Below the pieces are notes generated by a model that was not told the DNA's origin, ran no database searches, and saw only the letters and a program-made list of their open reading frames with translations. A stretch of 64,000 bases of DNA from Nitrosomonas communis (GTDB lineage: Bacteria > Pseudomonadota > Gammaproteobacteria > Burkholderiales > Nitrosomonadaceae): positions 1,054,001 through 1,118,000 of the forward strand of contig NZ_CP011451.1 in NCBI RefSeq assembly GCF_001007935.1, in the 5' to 3' direction. Shown piece by piece: positions 8,846 to 18,198 of this stretch (its first letter is position 1; the number at the start of each line of letters is the position of its first letter). The position numbers and the translations under genes are program-made.

Positions 8846-10114
8846 TTAGTGCAGATTTTTTAAAACTTCTGCTCCTACACCCATATCAGTTGTCTCACAA
8901 GTGTGAGTTTGCCTTAAGCTCCCGACAACGGGTATTTTTATTTCATTACCGCATTCTTCTCGGAAAAGGATATCAACCTTTATTGATTTCTGTTGGAGAG
9001 GAAGATTTCCAGTTACTTCCATTAAATTCTGGGAAGTATTTGAAACAATACCGTCGCCATCTTGAAAATTGACTAAACTAGACAACGTAGGTTGACCTGT
9101 TCCAATTATCGAGACATAGATTGAATCGGATGGAAGGGGGTGAGTGGCTAAATCATTAAGTATTTTCAAAGCCGAGCTGTCTGTTTGTAGTTCCTGCATT
9201 GCAGTACTATGCGGATCAATACTTAAATTGAAAAGATCGCAAATGCTATTTTCACCGGGAATACCGAGATCATCATGACATACTTGTGCCCAAAAACTAC
9301 CTTGATGTGGGGTGGCAATGGAGATAAATTTCGCGACATCACCCTGATACGCAATGGGTGCTGCTGCATCGGGTGCTTGTGCTAGTCCCTGTAGATAAGC
9401 TCTTGCAGCAAGCCCACCTAAGCTATGCCCAATCAGAAGAACCTTTGTTGTTCCAGGATTTTTATCTAAAACTGCTTTAATGATTGCTGCTAATTCGCCC
9501 CCCTGTCTATCTAAAGATAGGTTTTGATTATCAGAGAAATTTAGCGTATAGAAATTGCCTGCATTACCCGTACACTTAATAACCGGGTTTGGATTCGTGG
9601 GGCAGCTAATATCAACCATTTTTGTGCCATGATTGTAAGAAGGGATTCCTCCGAATGTCCATTTGGCATTATTTATTAGATAGTCTATATATGCAGCCCA
9701 TGTTTCTGCTGAAGAGGCTAAGCCATGAATAAAAATAATAGGGTAAGGTATCGCCCCACATCCTGACTCTTGCAGGAAAATGGATAAATCACCGAGGTCC
9801 CTTGGTGAGAGATCGGTCGGTCCTTGGTAGTAAACATGATTATCTGCAGACGAAACGCCCACATAAGAATTAGTAGTTGGGTAATAGCGATAGGTATAAG
9901 GGTCAGAAAATTGCACCTCTTGCACCGCTGGTGAAAATAAATCGGAGTGAAATGTTTGTGCCCAGTTGAACAAACACTCTATGTTAGGCATTGTTGCGGT
10001 ATTAGCTTTTACCGAAGAGTCAATCGCCACTGCAATGTTGCAAAACCCTATGAGAATTACCGCACCCAGTACATGTGCTAGAAAAGAGCTGCTTGTGCAT
10101 TGTTGATCGTTCAT
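8846..10114 (-). CDS. secreted alpha/beta hydrolase (lipase-like)
   Basis: 422 residues. A signal peptide covers about residues 1-30 (hydrophobic HVLGAVILIGFCNIAVA, cut after AVA). Residues 45-120 form a small domain with LFNWAQTFHSDLFSP and YRYYPTTNSYVGVSSADNHVYY, a module I know from several betaproteobacterial secreted proteins. The hydrolase fold follows: FIHGLASS (oxyanion region, 128-135), the nucleophile elbow GHSLGG with Ser231, ATPHQGS, an acidic DGDG at 352-355 and a likely catalytic His404 in THTCE. It probably hydrolyses lipids or esters outside the cytoplasm. It stands alone between mobile elements; the substrate is not readable from the sequence. Confidence 0.85.
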   Translation of the reverse strand: MNDQQCTSSSFLAHVLGAVILIGFCNIAVAIDSSVKANTATMPNIECLFNWAQTFHSDLFSPAVQEVQFSDPYTYRYYPTTNSYVGVSSADNHVYYQGPTDLSPRDLGDLSIFLQESGCGAIPYPIIFIHGLASSAETWAAYIDYLINNAKWTFGGIPSYNHGTKMVDISCPTNPNPVIKCTGNAGNFYTLNFSDNQNLSLDRQGGELAAIIKAVLDKNPGTTKVLLIGHSLGGLAARAYLQGLAQAPDAAAPIAYQGDVAKFISIATPHQGSFWAQVCHDDLGIPGENSICDLFNLSIDPHSTAMQELQTDSSALKILNDLATHPLPSDSIYVSIIGTGQPTLSSLVNFQDGDGIVSNTSQNLMEVTGNLPLQQKSIKVDILFREECGNEIKIPVVGSLRQTHTCETTDMGVGAEVLKNLH

Positions 10115-11226
10115 TGCATTCTCCCATAGTAAAGGAACAGAATGATTAATCTCATGAGCAAGTGATTTTTCCGATAACCAGATTATGTTGCGATACAGTT
10201 ATCGCATTTAAATTATTAAAAATATATTCCTTAAACTAACTGCAGTCCATATGATTATTGCATTCATTTCTTTAGAGTATAACGCGGGGGGGAGAACAAA
10301 AGGCTTTATAGATTAGTTTAATTGATAAGCTAAAAGAATATAGAACAGATATGGTTCTATGTGAAATACCGTGGGTAAGTAAACTGAAGCTTTCTACATA
10401 AAAAATAAATCATATTGATGAAGTTGTTAATATTCCGGCAACCTCTGGCGCGCCGTTTGGCAAGCTGAATCTTGTTATTGATACCTTCGAGAATGCCATT
10501 GGTCAGACGGGACTCGACAAAGCGAATAATCCCGCTCCAATGAGAAGTGACCGTGTTAGCAAAAGCATGGAAAGCTGGAATGCCGGCTTGATTGACCTCA
10601 TTGCACCACTGCGTAAGAAAAGCGTGCGCACTGAGTTTATCTGGCATGTTCCACAGCTCATTGAACAGTATTTTGAGGCGGTAGGCCTCTCCTAAGGTAG
10701 TGCCAGTCCGAAAACCCCATTTTTTCACCAGTAATCTGCTTAATTTTTAAGTGCCTTTGTAAAAATGCAACGAAACCATACATCCAAAAAAGCCTCTGAT
10801 TGTATTTTTGTGAGGCATGGCATGAAAAATACGGTTTCTACCCAGCACTCACCACTGATTGCTCGCAATCAGGCGGTTTTTTGCGTTAGCGGGAGAGCTT
10901 AAGCTGCTTGTTGGTGCTTTAAATTACGTTTTATAGCTTTGCGCTCACGCTCCACATCCTGCTGCCATAGAATATTACCTATTCGGCGGATATTTCTGGC
11001 GACAATAGCCAGTGCAACGTAACGTTTAAAACCACCCATGCCATGATCTGGGCATTTGTCTAGTCCGTGCACCTGCAGCGCATTGATTGCTGACTCTACT
11101 GCTGAGTGCGCACGACGGGCTTTAACAAATTCTTCCATTTGTTCTATTGCTTTGCGCTCTTTGGATAGTTTGCCTTTTTTGGGCAGCGTAACCTGCTCAA
11201 GATGTTGGGCTAATTCAGCCTGGTTA

Positions 11227-12431
11227 GGAATCAGGATTTAATAACCCCAGAAATTATGCTGGCAGATGGAATAGCAACATAATTCCATTTCGGTAAAAAC
11301 GGGTCAAACTCAATGGTGATATTTTCTTTAAAGCCATCCGCCACTTTGCGCCCAGTTTCAAATACCCTATCCATAATTGAGATAAAGACCTTTAGTCCCT
11401 GAGAAGTTTTTGCTTTACTCATGACTGCTTTGATCCGCTCGACACTGGTAAAAATAACTCCACTACAAGCTTTGGTGATAGCGTGGCGTGCATTATTGCT
11501 GCCTCCACAGTCGCAGAGCAATAAAATACTCGTCGCCTTTGGATAGTCCAGTTGACCATAGTTCAACCACCCATGCCGGATACAGGCGCAAGCGAATTCA
11601 GAGGTATCATGGCTCGTGCCTAATACGATATAGCCGCTTTTGCGATGGATGTCATAAGCCCATGAGGCACAATTTTACTGTCTGCCAGGGATGCAAAATC
11701 ATGATCATTGACCCGCACGACCTCAGTGGTATAGAGCTTTCCGGGGCGATAAAAATTACCGATCAATTCTTTTTTTTAACGTCCATACTCATCACCGGAT
11801 TACCTTGGACCCGGTACTCTTCTTTGAGGCGCTCGATATTTTTGAACTGCTCGTCCCGATGCGGTAGGTTCTTTTTCCCGGCTTCAACCTTGAAGGCTTG
11901 ACGGCGGCGAAAATGATGTTTGTCGAGCAATTGATCAATAACGGTCACACTCACGCTAAATCCGCACTGTTTTAGCTTCTCAGCCATTTCGCTGCGGCTC
12001 AAATTTGACCACTTTACGGATTCATCTATTGGTGAGCCGGCAGTATGATTTTTTAACATCTCTAAAAAAGCTTCATCCAGCCCTTCTATCGTCTCCACAA
12101 CTGACTTTCGCCCACCCCCTGCTTGCCGAATACGTTCCTCCTTTTCAAGCAACGGCATCTTTAACTCTTTCAGGCCACGGCTAACGGTGCCTTCATCGCA
12201 GTGTAATACCTGACAAAGGTAGGTGATCCCTCCGTGACCCAGCTTTGCCGCCTCAACGGCAGCATAGCGGCGGCGGTCTTTTTCCGATAAGCTGTGATAA
12301 AAATTGCGCATTTGTGCTTCGACTTCAGGGGTGTATGTGGTTATCTTCATTTTCAAAACATAACCGAAATACTCTATCCGCGGCAACTTAATTTACAACT
12401 CAAAGCTCTGGAGTTATTGAATCTTCGTTCC
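11227..12431 (-). mobile_element. ISAzo13-like element, innermost of three nested insertions
   Basis: The ends are GGAATCAGGATTTAATAACC at 11227 and, inward from 12431, GGAACGAAGATTCAATAACT; both go on with CCAGA. The 3 bp sequence TTA lies outside each end (11224-11226 and 12432-12434). It interrupts the ISNCY-type transposase. Confidence 0.85.
11231..12386 (-). pseudogene. ISAzo13-family transposase, degenerate
   Basis: The N-terminal frame (12386-11763) has an HTH (VEAAKLGHGGITYLCQVLHCDEGTVSRGL) and ends in SMDVKKKN-stop. The run A8 with phase A AAA AAG allows a -1 slip into ELIGNFYRPGKLYTTEVVRVNDHDF, so this first shift may be programmed. A second one-base loss near 11657 then breaks the HG(L)YDIH segment before KSGYIVLGTSHDTSEFACA and ATSILLLCDCGGSN, which are core ISAzo13 motifs. 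The gene stops with VIKS, short of the usual HRLFPH end. It is inactive. Confidence 0.8.
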
Positions 12432-14978
12432 TTAGCAGGTGAATGAAAACCTTTATCGAAGCTGCAGGCATTGAGTATGGGAAAGCGTTTTTTAGCTTGC
12501 GTGACCATGTTTACCGCAATTTGATCATCGGTTTGTCTTTCCATTACGTGATGGTGCAAGATGAATTGATGCTGGTCTTCCAGAATGCACACTTTGACGC
12601 CTAACTCGACAGGCACACCGGCTTTGCCTTTACTGACCCATTCGGTGTGGGGTTCAAAAATGGAGAATACTTTTTCCTGGTGAGGAATGATTTCGCCTTT
12701 GATAACACGACGCTCAATTTGGTCTATTTGGCGCTTGGCATGTTGGAGGCAGTCTTCAATTTCAATCTTTTGCAGCAACTCGCGCGTAGCAGTTGTAACC
12801 AGCTTGGTTAAGGTGGTTTGAATTTTGTTCACGTAACATTGGGCTTGCTCAATATAGGCCTGATACGCTTGAATCGTTTGTAGGTTGCTTTGTTGGTCTG
12901 CGGCTTTGCGGCGCTTCTTGCTCTGTGCATTGCGCATAAGTCGTTTTAATTGACGTAGATTGTAGCGATATTGCCGCCAGTCGCTTAAGTGCTGGCTTTC
13001 GCACCAGCGCGCCGTCAGCGTAATCGCTTTGCGCAGGGCATCCCCCAATAAGTTGATGTCGGTTGGAAAATGCACATCGGTTTCAACCACAAAGGAGTCG
13101 CACCGCCCACGCAGGGCGCTTTCGTCCTTTTTTATGAGGATATGCCCTCCCTCGACGATGATCTGGTTTAATCTGTCCAGCAATTCTGGCGTGAACAAAC
13201 TGACATTATCCACCAGGGTTTGATAGGCATATTGCTTGTCTTCATCGTACAGACTATGCCCCAACATTGCGCGCAAGGTCCTGTGCTGGTTGACCAATTC
13301 GTGCAGACGGTCATAATCAGCATTTAAGTCCAGCCGTAATACGCCACATACCAGGACACTCCATAGGGTCATGCCAGGACGACCATTGTGCTTATCCACC
13401 TTGGGGGCAATTTCACTTTCCAGTAAGGCAAAAACTTTGTGGCACAATGCCTCATCCAGGTACAGGTGCTGTAAGCCGCGCAGTATCTTCGGAATATCAT
13501 CTCGTGATCTCAAGTCAAATTTGATGTGGGATACATCAATTTCACCTAATTCCATCTGGGTATTTTGCACTACGCGCATTTGATTTCCACTTGAACGAAG
13601 TTTGTCTTTGAGGACAATATTTTCGCTGATTTGAATCGAAGTTTGAAATTGTTTTGCTTGAAAATACGCCAAAACCACCTAATAACGGCACTTTCACTCA
13701 ATTTTTCAGCAATCTTCTTTTCTTGAATTAGACGCAACCCTATGTTTATTATAGAAGAAGAGGGTTTTCGGACCGACACTAAGGTAGGATAGAGGCGAAG
13801 CTGCTGGTTAATTGTTGCTGTTGCGTTTCTGAGAGTGATTCGGGGTTTCTTAGAAAAATGTATTGGTGGCCTTTAAGCGCATCGTGTTCCTTGCGTTCAG
13901 TTTTGCGCACTGCATCCATTGCTTGATTGAGCAGCTTGACGATATGGAAACGATCAAAGGTAATCTGTGCGTCAGGGAAAGTAGCTTTGACGCCGGCAAT
14001 GAAAGCGGGAGATAAATCCACGCTGACCTGCTGAATTTGCTCTGCCTGAGCCCCTTTTGCTTGCAAATGCCTGCCAATGGCTTGAACGGCTTGTCTGCCT
14101 TTTCTTTCATTCACATAAACCACACGTTCACTTTCCCTATCAACTCCCACCGTGATATAGTTGCGCCCTTTGCGCGTGGAAGTTTTATCAACACCCAGCT
14201 GGCTAACAGCAGCAGGATTGTCTGCATGCAGCGCTTTGCCTACCCAATGGTTGAATATCGGCCAGATGCGTTGTGGATCGACTTGCATTAGCTCAGCAAC
14301 ACGATCAACCGGCATTTTTCGTTCAATCATCGCCAAAGCCAGGGCTTCAAACAGCAAGATAAAACCACTCTGTTGGTGCATGCCCACGGTACCGCTACAT
14401 TAATTACCTTACCTGCCGAAGTCTTGATGCGGAGAACGGCACAGTGCAGATAAGAAGTATGCTCAAAGAAGTTAAGGTGCTGCCATGTCCGCTCCACTGT
14501 GTCATAAACACCACAAAGATTTCCTGCCTCATCTGCAAATCGTGCCCCTGCTGCAAAACCAGTCTGCAGGTGTCATTCTTTTCGCTTTGATTCAGCATGA
14601 ACAAATTTTACTTCTTTAACTTCCCAAAGAGACTGAAGGCCTAAAGCCAGACTAAACAGAGTTTCACTATTCATTATCGAATAATGCCATACCCACTAAA
14701 ATTCATATAGAGCCAAATAAATATTATTGAAATAACCTTCAGTTTCACTGCGCTTGTAAGCTAAGCATATAAATTAATTTCCTTCTTCATCCTCAATATT
14801 ACATCATGCACCATTATTCATTGATTCTGTCATTTGGCTGATATGTGTAAATTCTGATCTCTTCATAGTTAGACTTATTAAAGCCACCATTCTAATCTTA
14901 TGAGAGCACAGATAGCGAATTCCTCTCTGCGTTATTGCATCTCACCAATAAGCAGCACGTAGCCAATGGAATGGCTGC

Positions 14979-15284
14979 TTAAAGCGTTGAAACATCAAAC
15001 CAGCGAAGCACAATCTTCTCTTGTTTGAGTTTTGCCTCAAGCTTGCGGTTAAAATCACGCCACCAATTATGATCAAACTCGGCGACCATCACTTCATAAA
15101 TAATAATTTGGTCTTTCTGGACATACCCCTCATCTTCCCAGACGCCTTCCGCTGGCGATTGCGAAAATGCGGTAACACCGCTAAATTTCTCGGTCAGTTC
15201 TTCCTTGATATCTTTAAAGAATTTTTTCGGAAATTTCTTTCCCAAATTATCGTTTAACGGAAGTAGGAGCTGAACAAGCTTCAT
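14979..15284 (-). CDS. conserved hypothetical protein
   Basis: 101 residues, soluble, no signal or membrane segment. It begins MKLVQLLLPLNDNLGKKFPKKFF and contains LTEKFSGVTAFSQSPAEGVWED, a pattern I associate with a small uncharacterised proteobacterial family often near NHEJ or stress genes. The aromatic stretch FDHNWWRDFNRKLEAKLKQ is likely helical. It overlaps the 3' end of the upstream dehydrogenase fragment by four bases (ATGA). The function is unknown. Confidence 0.65.
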   Translation of the reverse strand: MKLVQLLLPLNDNLGKKFPKKFFKDIKEELTEKFSGVTAFSQSPAEGVWEDEGYVQKDQIIIYEVMVAEFDHNWWRDFNRKLEAKLKQEKIVLRWFDVSTL

Positions 15285-15472
15285 GATACTTTTCTTGTTT
15301 CGTTTTTAGCTCTCATTCTTTCTCGAATACGGACGCCATTGGTAATTTCTGCCACAAGTACCTCTAGCACCTCTATTCTACAGATGGTTAATTCAATTGT
15401 CGTTCCGTGTCCAAACCCACTGGAAGCGCCGACCATAACAATGGTTTTTTCAGCCGCGTCTTTTTTTATCAT
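15281..15472 (-). pseudogene. short-chain dehydrogenase fragment
   Basis: The 63-residue frame starts KTIVMVGASSGFGHGTTIEL, the TGxxxGxG nucleotide-binding loop of short-chain dehydrogenases. It then jumps to EVLEVLVAEITN, which normally lies after the second strand, and ends without the YxxxK active site. Family members have about 250-300 residues, so this is a remnant with an internal deletion. Confidence 0.6.
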
Positions 15473-15545
15473 ATTAATTTAACTTTCAGAGATGCCCTGG
15501 GTTTGGAAACTGCTTTTTTAGCCTTCGGCGCAGTTATAACCGGCT

Positions 15546-16163
15546 TTAATTGGGCGCTTTTGTAAGCTTGGTGGTTTTGCCAAGTCCTGCCTTCCGAATC
15601 TCGTCCATAGTACGGCCTGTTACGATACTGGTATTCTCGCGTTTGAGGAAGTCAGCGTTTTTGGTTTTATTTAGCGCAAAGTCGTCTTTGCTTTTAATGA
15701 GAAGCCAGTTCTCGCGTTTATCCGGCGTGCGCATTCGGATCAAATGCCACTGCCCCTTCATGCGGCTACCTTCAATTGTAAAAGTGATACGGCCCTCTCT
15801 CTCCATCTTGTCTGGATCGTCTTCTGGCATCCAGGTTCCTTTATCCCAAATCATGACCGGACCGGCACCATATTGTTTGTCTGGAATGACGCCTTCAAAA
15901 TCGTTGTAATCCATCGGATGATCTTCGGTACGAACTGCCAGCCGTTTATCTGCAGGATCGTAGCTCGGGCCCTTAGTTACCGCCCAGCTTTTCATTACCC
16001 CATGCCATTCAAGCCGAAAGTCATAGTGAATGCGGGTCGCCTCGTGAAGCTGAATAACAAAACGCAGATTTGTTTTAGCGCGTTTTCCGACTTTGCCTTT
16101 CGATTCACCCGTAATACCAAAGTCTCGCTTTTCGATATATTTTTTTAATAGGTCACGCGACAT
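15546..16163 (-). pseudogene. ligD: LigD 3'-phosphoesterase domain, truncated ligD
   Basis: 205 residues matching the N-terminal phosphoesterase module of bacterial LigD, which trims 3' ends during non-homologous end joining. The metal/catalytic residues are visible: QLHEATRIHYDFRLEW (His40, His46, Asp48, Arg50), AVTKGPS and RTEDHPMDY (His82). Full LigD has about 800-900 residues with ligase and polymerase domains; both are missing. After the stop, one base out of frame, a Lys/Pro/Ala linker (LKPVITAPKAKKAVSKPRAS) continues to 15473, as in the normal interdomain linker, so a frameshift and a deletion removed the rest. A stand-alone phosphoesterase also exists in some bacteria and could still work. 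Confidence 0.85.
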
Positions 16164-16232
16164 TTAGGCTGCCTGCTTTTTCTTGGTTGCCTTCTTCTTT
16201 GAAACGGATTTTTTGGGCGCAGCTTTTTCTAT
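16164..16232 (-). pseudogene. possible Ku C-terminal tail
   Basis: 22 codons before the stop at 16164-16166 read EKAAPKKSVSKKKATKKKQ-AA, a Lys/Ala tail of the kind that ends bacterial Ku proteins. The stop touches the ATG of the LigD fragment (TAAATG), the usual ku-ligD arrangement. Upstream in this frame is a TAG, so nothing else of Ku remains. Basic tails occur in other proteins, so this rests on composition and neighbourhood. Confidence 0.4.
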
Positions 16233-16276
16233 CTAAAAATAAGATTTTGGTTTTGATATTAAGTGTGAGGGGGTGA

Positions 16277-16430
16277 TTTATTTGGTACATAAGTAAAGAA
16301 ATAAAAAAAGCCGCAAAAAGCGCATGAAATAAAGAATAGCGGCTATATTTAATAAAAAAGTTATTTGGTACTAAATAAGAAAGAATAGGTAAAAAATAGT
16401 TAAATTTGCGCTTTAATTGGTACTTATTCG
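16277..16430. repeat. left-end transposase-binding sites (three)
   Basis: Three similar sites share TTGGTAC: TTTATTTGGTACATAAG at 16277-16293, TTATTTGGTACTAAATAAG at 16361-16379, and TTTAATTGGTACTTATTCG at 16412-16430. The same core occurs in inverse orientation at the right end. This spacing (one tip site, two distant sites) matches the L1-L2-L3 layout of Mu. Confidence 0.75.
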
Positions 16431-17177
16431 TTATATTTTGCGCCCAAACCAAACTACACGACCTAATACACGTAAAGCTTCAGCTTTAGAAGAATCTAGT
16501 ACTTCTTGCTCATACAAAAGATTATCACTTTTTATGATCACAGAGCCGTCCATTTTGCGCTGTATACGTTTTACTAGCAGCGCGCCATCATGCTGCAGTA
16601 CATAAATAGCGTTTTCTTCAATTCGGTGTTCCTGAATATTTACTAGGATTAAATCTTCATTACCTATTGTAGGCTCCATACTATCGCCCTTCACACTTAT
16701 CAAAACCAAGTCTTTCTCCGTCACTCCGAGCGTATTTTTTACCCAATCAGCGCGAAAAGCCAAGTGATCAACTATTTGTTCGGAATGGATAATTGATCCG
16801 TGGCCAGCGCTTCCCCGCACATCATAACGAGGCACAAACACGAAATCATTCAAGGTTGGAAGTGGCTTAGCCAATGGTTGTGGCGGATGCGCCTTGAGCT
16901 GTGGCATTTCCTCTGACACGCCTTTTTCTTTCACAAAATAACCAGGATTTTCTTCCAGAAATTTGTGAATGATCAATAGAGTATCTCTGGGTGGCTGATA
17001 TTCTTTTTTTACCCCCCCTTTTCCCCCTTTTCCTAGAACATGACGCTCCTCCCATCCAAGACTACGGGCTTTTTCTCCAGCACGTCGCTCAGATCGAGGA
17101 ATATCAATAATTCCAGCCTGGCCAATAAGAGCCAATTCTAAAGCTGAAAACCACATCTTATTTATGTCAGCACTCAT
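16431..17177 (-). CDS. prophage repressor: Mu-type DNA-binding domain plus LexA-like S24 peptidase
   Basis: 248 residues. Residues 8-62 (MWFSALELALIGQ ... GKGGKGGVKKEYQPP) form a Mu-type winged helix, strikingly like residues 8-58 of transposase A, as expected because both bind the operator/enhancer in Mu. Residues 115-248 are an S24/LexA-type autoprotease: GDSMEPT with Ser166 and ALLVKRIQR with Lys203, and an Ala-Gly (124-125) cleavage site in RGSAGHGS. Mu's own repressor lacks this domain; here induction by RecA after DNA damage is likely. It is transcribed away from the early genes across a 169-base control region. Confidence 0.93.
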   Translation of the reverse strand: MSADINKMWFSALELALIGQAGIIDIPRSERRAGEKARSLGWEERHVLGKGGKGGVKKEYQPPRDTLLIIHKFLEENPGYFVKEKGVSEEMPQLKAHPPQPLAKPLPTLNDFVFVPRYDVRGSAGHGSIIHSEQIVDHLAFRADWVKNTLGVTEKDLVLISVKGDSMEPTIGNEDLILVNIQEHRIEENAIYVLQHDGALLVKRIQRKMDGSVIIKSDNLLYEQEVLDSSKAEALRVLGRVVWFGRKI

Positions 17178-17299
17178 AGAGCAAAGTATTGACGCTGAGG
17201 GCGAATAACATTAACACGTCCAAACATTGATTTAATCCTTTTTTATCAATAGCTAGCAAGCAAAAGCAAACGAAGCACAAAAATATATGTTCTGACGTA

Positions 17300-17328
17300 T
17301 TGACTAAGTAATGTCGTATAGACATAAT
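17300..17328 (+). promoter_or_regulatory. early lytic promoter with overlapping operator
   Basis: TTGACT (17300-17305) and CATAAT (17323-17328) are 17 bases apart, a near-consensus sigma-70 promoter about 20 bases before ner. ATGTC-GTATA-GACAT (17311-17325), a 5+5 dyad, covers the spacer and the -10 box, so the repressor or Ner could block it directly. Confidence 0.7.
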
Positions 17329-17346
17329 GCTGCCATGTAAAAAAAC

Positions 17347-17703
17347 ATGACTACGTTAAACATGACAAAAAAACCAATCCCGAAAGACTGGCATAGAGCA
17401 GACATCATCGCTGCTGTACATAAAACTGGAACCAGCTTGCAAAAGTTGTCACGCAATTATGGATGGTGCCGGACAACGCTAGGTAATGCGCTTTATAACC
17501 CATACCCGAAATACGAGCGGATGATTGCGGAGCATCTTGGAACCACACCGCAAGCCATCTGGCCAAGCCGCTATCACATAGACGGATCGCCCAAATCAGG
17601 GCGCGGAGAACGCGGACGCGGTCGCTATAAAGCAAAACATAAGATTAACCCTACTCATAAAAATGTCAATGTAAATCATATTTACAAAGAAGGGGCTGCA
17701 TGA
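17347..17703 (+). CDS. ner: Ner-like early transcription regulator
   Basis: 118 residues. DWHRADIIAAVHKTGTSLQKLSRNYGWCRTTLGNAL and AIWPSRY align well with Mu Ner (Nlp family HTH), which shuts down early and repressor promoters soon after induction. Ner of Mu is about 75 residues; this one carries a basic 35-residue extension (SGRGERGRGRYKAKHK...). Two ATGs are possible (17347 and 17362); the first is taken because it follows directly after the promoter. It overlaps the next small frame by ATGA. Confidence 0.88.
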   Translation: MTTLNMTKKPIPKDWHRADIIAAVHKTGTSLQKLSRNYGWCRTTLGNALYNPYPKYERMIAEHLGTTPQAIWPSRYHIDGSPKSGRGERGRGRYKAKHKINPTHKNVNVNHIYKEGAA

Positions 17704-17777
17704 ATACATGGCTATCCAGTTTAACGCAGGAAGCAACTCTCGCAAATTTGCGATTTAGTCATGAAAAAGACGCGTGA
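17700..17777 (+). CDS. possible 25-residue leader peptide
   Basis: ATG at 17700 overlaps the ner stop (ATGA) and has AGAAGGGG seven bases upstream, a strong ribosome site. The peptide is MNTWLSSLTQEATLANLRFS plus five residues and runs 17 bases into the next gene in another frame. That next gene has no ribosome site of its own, so translation may be coupled through this peptide. It includes the perfect palindrome TCGCAAATTTGCGA at 17740-17753. Confidence 0.4.
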   Translation: MNTWLSSLTQEATLANLRFSHEKDA

Positions 17778-18198
17778 TCCTTACACTATGGACTTATTTG
17801 AACAGGAACTGCCGCCAGCGCCGGTGACAGCGCCTGGGGGGTTGTCATGCCGTGTAGAGATTGCGCATGTTATGTCCAATGCCATGAAAGGGCTTGATCG
17901 TGATGATGTTGCTGCACGTATGAGTAAGCTGCTTGGATGGAAAACTGTAAAAAGATCAATCCTTGATCAATATGCAGCACCTTCCAGTGATGTACATGTT
18001 CCACCTCTCGATATCGCGATTGCTTTTGATATTGCAACAGAATCAAGAGCCTTAACTGAGTTTAGTGCCAGAAAAGTAGGTGCAAAACTCATCATAGGAA
18101 GAGAAGCATTGGACGCAAAGCTTGGCCAGCTAGAACGTCTTCGTGAAGATTTGAATAAGCAAATTAAAGTAATTAAGAAAGCAATGGGGGAATCATGA
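17761..18198 (+). CDS. early phage protein, unknown, upstream of transposase
   Basis: 145 residues. The middle (LDRDDVAARMSKLLGWKTVKRSILDQYAAPS) looks like a helix-turn-helix, and the C-terminal 40 residues (ALDAKLGQLERLREDLNKQIKVIKKAM) form a likely coiled coil. Similar small proteins stand between ner and A in many transposable phages, but I cannot name a function. It overlaps gene A by four bases. Regulation of early transcription is a guess from position and HTH. Confidence 0.75.
   Translation: MKKTRDPYTMDLFEQELPPAPVTAPGGLSCRVEIAHVMSNAMKGLDRDDVAARMSKLLGWKTVKRSILDQYAAPSSDVHVPPLDIAIAFDIATESRALTEFSARKVGAKLIIGREALDAKLGQLERLREDLNKQIKVIKKAMGES

Larger units (their letters stand above)
10899..13678 (-). 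pseudogene. ISNCY-type transposase interrupted by the ISAzo13-like element
   Basis: The N-terminal 434-codon frame runs 13678-12374. The real start is probably the ATG at 13579, MRVVQNTQMELGEIDVSHIKFDLRS, typical for ISDol1-like proteins. It includes RGRCDSFVVETDVHFPTDI and VSKGKAGVPVELGVKV. The sequence breaks after FDKGFHSPA at 12432, and resumes beyond the insert as NQAELAQHLEQVTLPKKGK and RRAHSAVESAINALQVHGLDKCPDHG, ending at 10899. The two halves join in frame as SPA-NQAEL once the inserted element and one TAA are removed, so the gene was intact before the insertion. Confidence 0.88.
10701..13778 (-). mobile_element. ISNCY-like (ISDol1-type) element with a 9 bp target duplication
   Basis: The ends are TGCCAGTCCGAAAACCC at 10701 and, inward from 13778, TGTCGGTCCGAAAACCC, 15 of 17 identical. 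CTAAGGTAG flanks it on both sides (10692-10700 and 13779-13787), a perfect 9 bp target duplication inside the ISL3 transposase gene. It is itself interrupted at 11227-12431. Confidence 0.88.
10357..14674 (-). pseudogene. ISL3-family transposase, split by insertion and frameshifts
   Basis: The start is probably the ATG at 14674-14672 (MNSETLFSLALGLQSLWEVK). The N-terminal part continues as VYDTVERTWQHLNFFEH, shifts frame near 14360, and runs from 14387 to 13779 with LGVDKTSTRKGRNYITVGVD, VSVDLSPAFIAGV and ITFDRFHIVKLLNQA, the DDE_Tnp_ISL3 core. Here the inner element begins. The C-terminal part is 10728-10357, SRLTNGILEGINNKIQLAKRRARG, which holds the catalytic Glu. Even after removing the insertion the two halves differ by one base in frame, so the gene had more than one lesion. 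Confidence 0.85.
10353..14714 (-). mobile_element. ISL3-like element carrying a nested insertion
   Basis: The ends are inverted repeats: GGTTCTATGTGAAATACCGT at 10353 and, inward from 14714, GGCTCTATATGAATTTTAGT; both continue with GGGTA. Removing the inner element leaves about 1.3 kb, the normal ISL3 size. No target duplication is obvious. Confidence 0.75.

Noticed and set aside
16153..16452. 99-codon minus-strand frame across the prophage border
   Set aside because: It joins host sequence, the phage tip and transposase sites, and has no family resemblance; it exists only because of the insertion.
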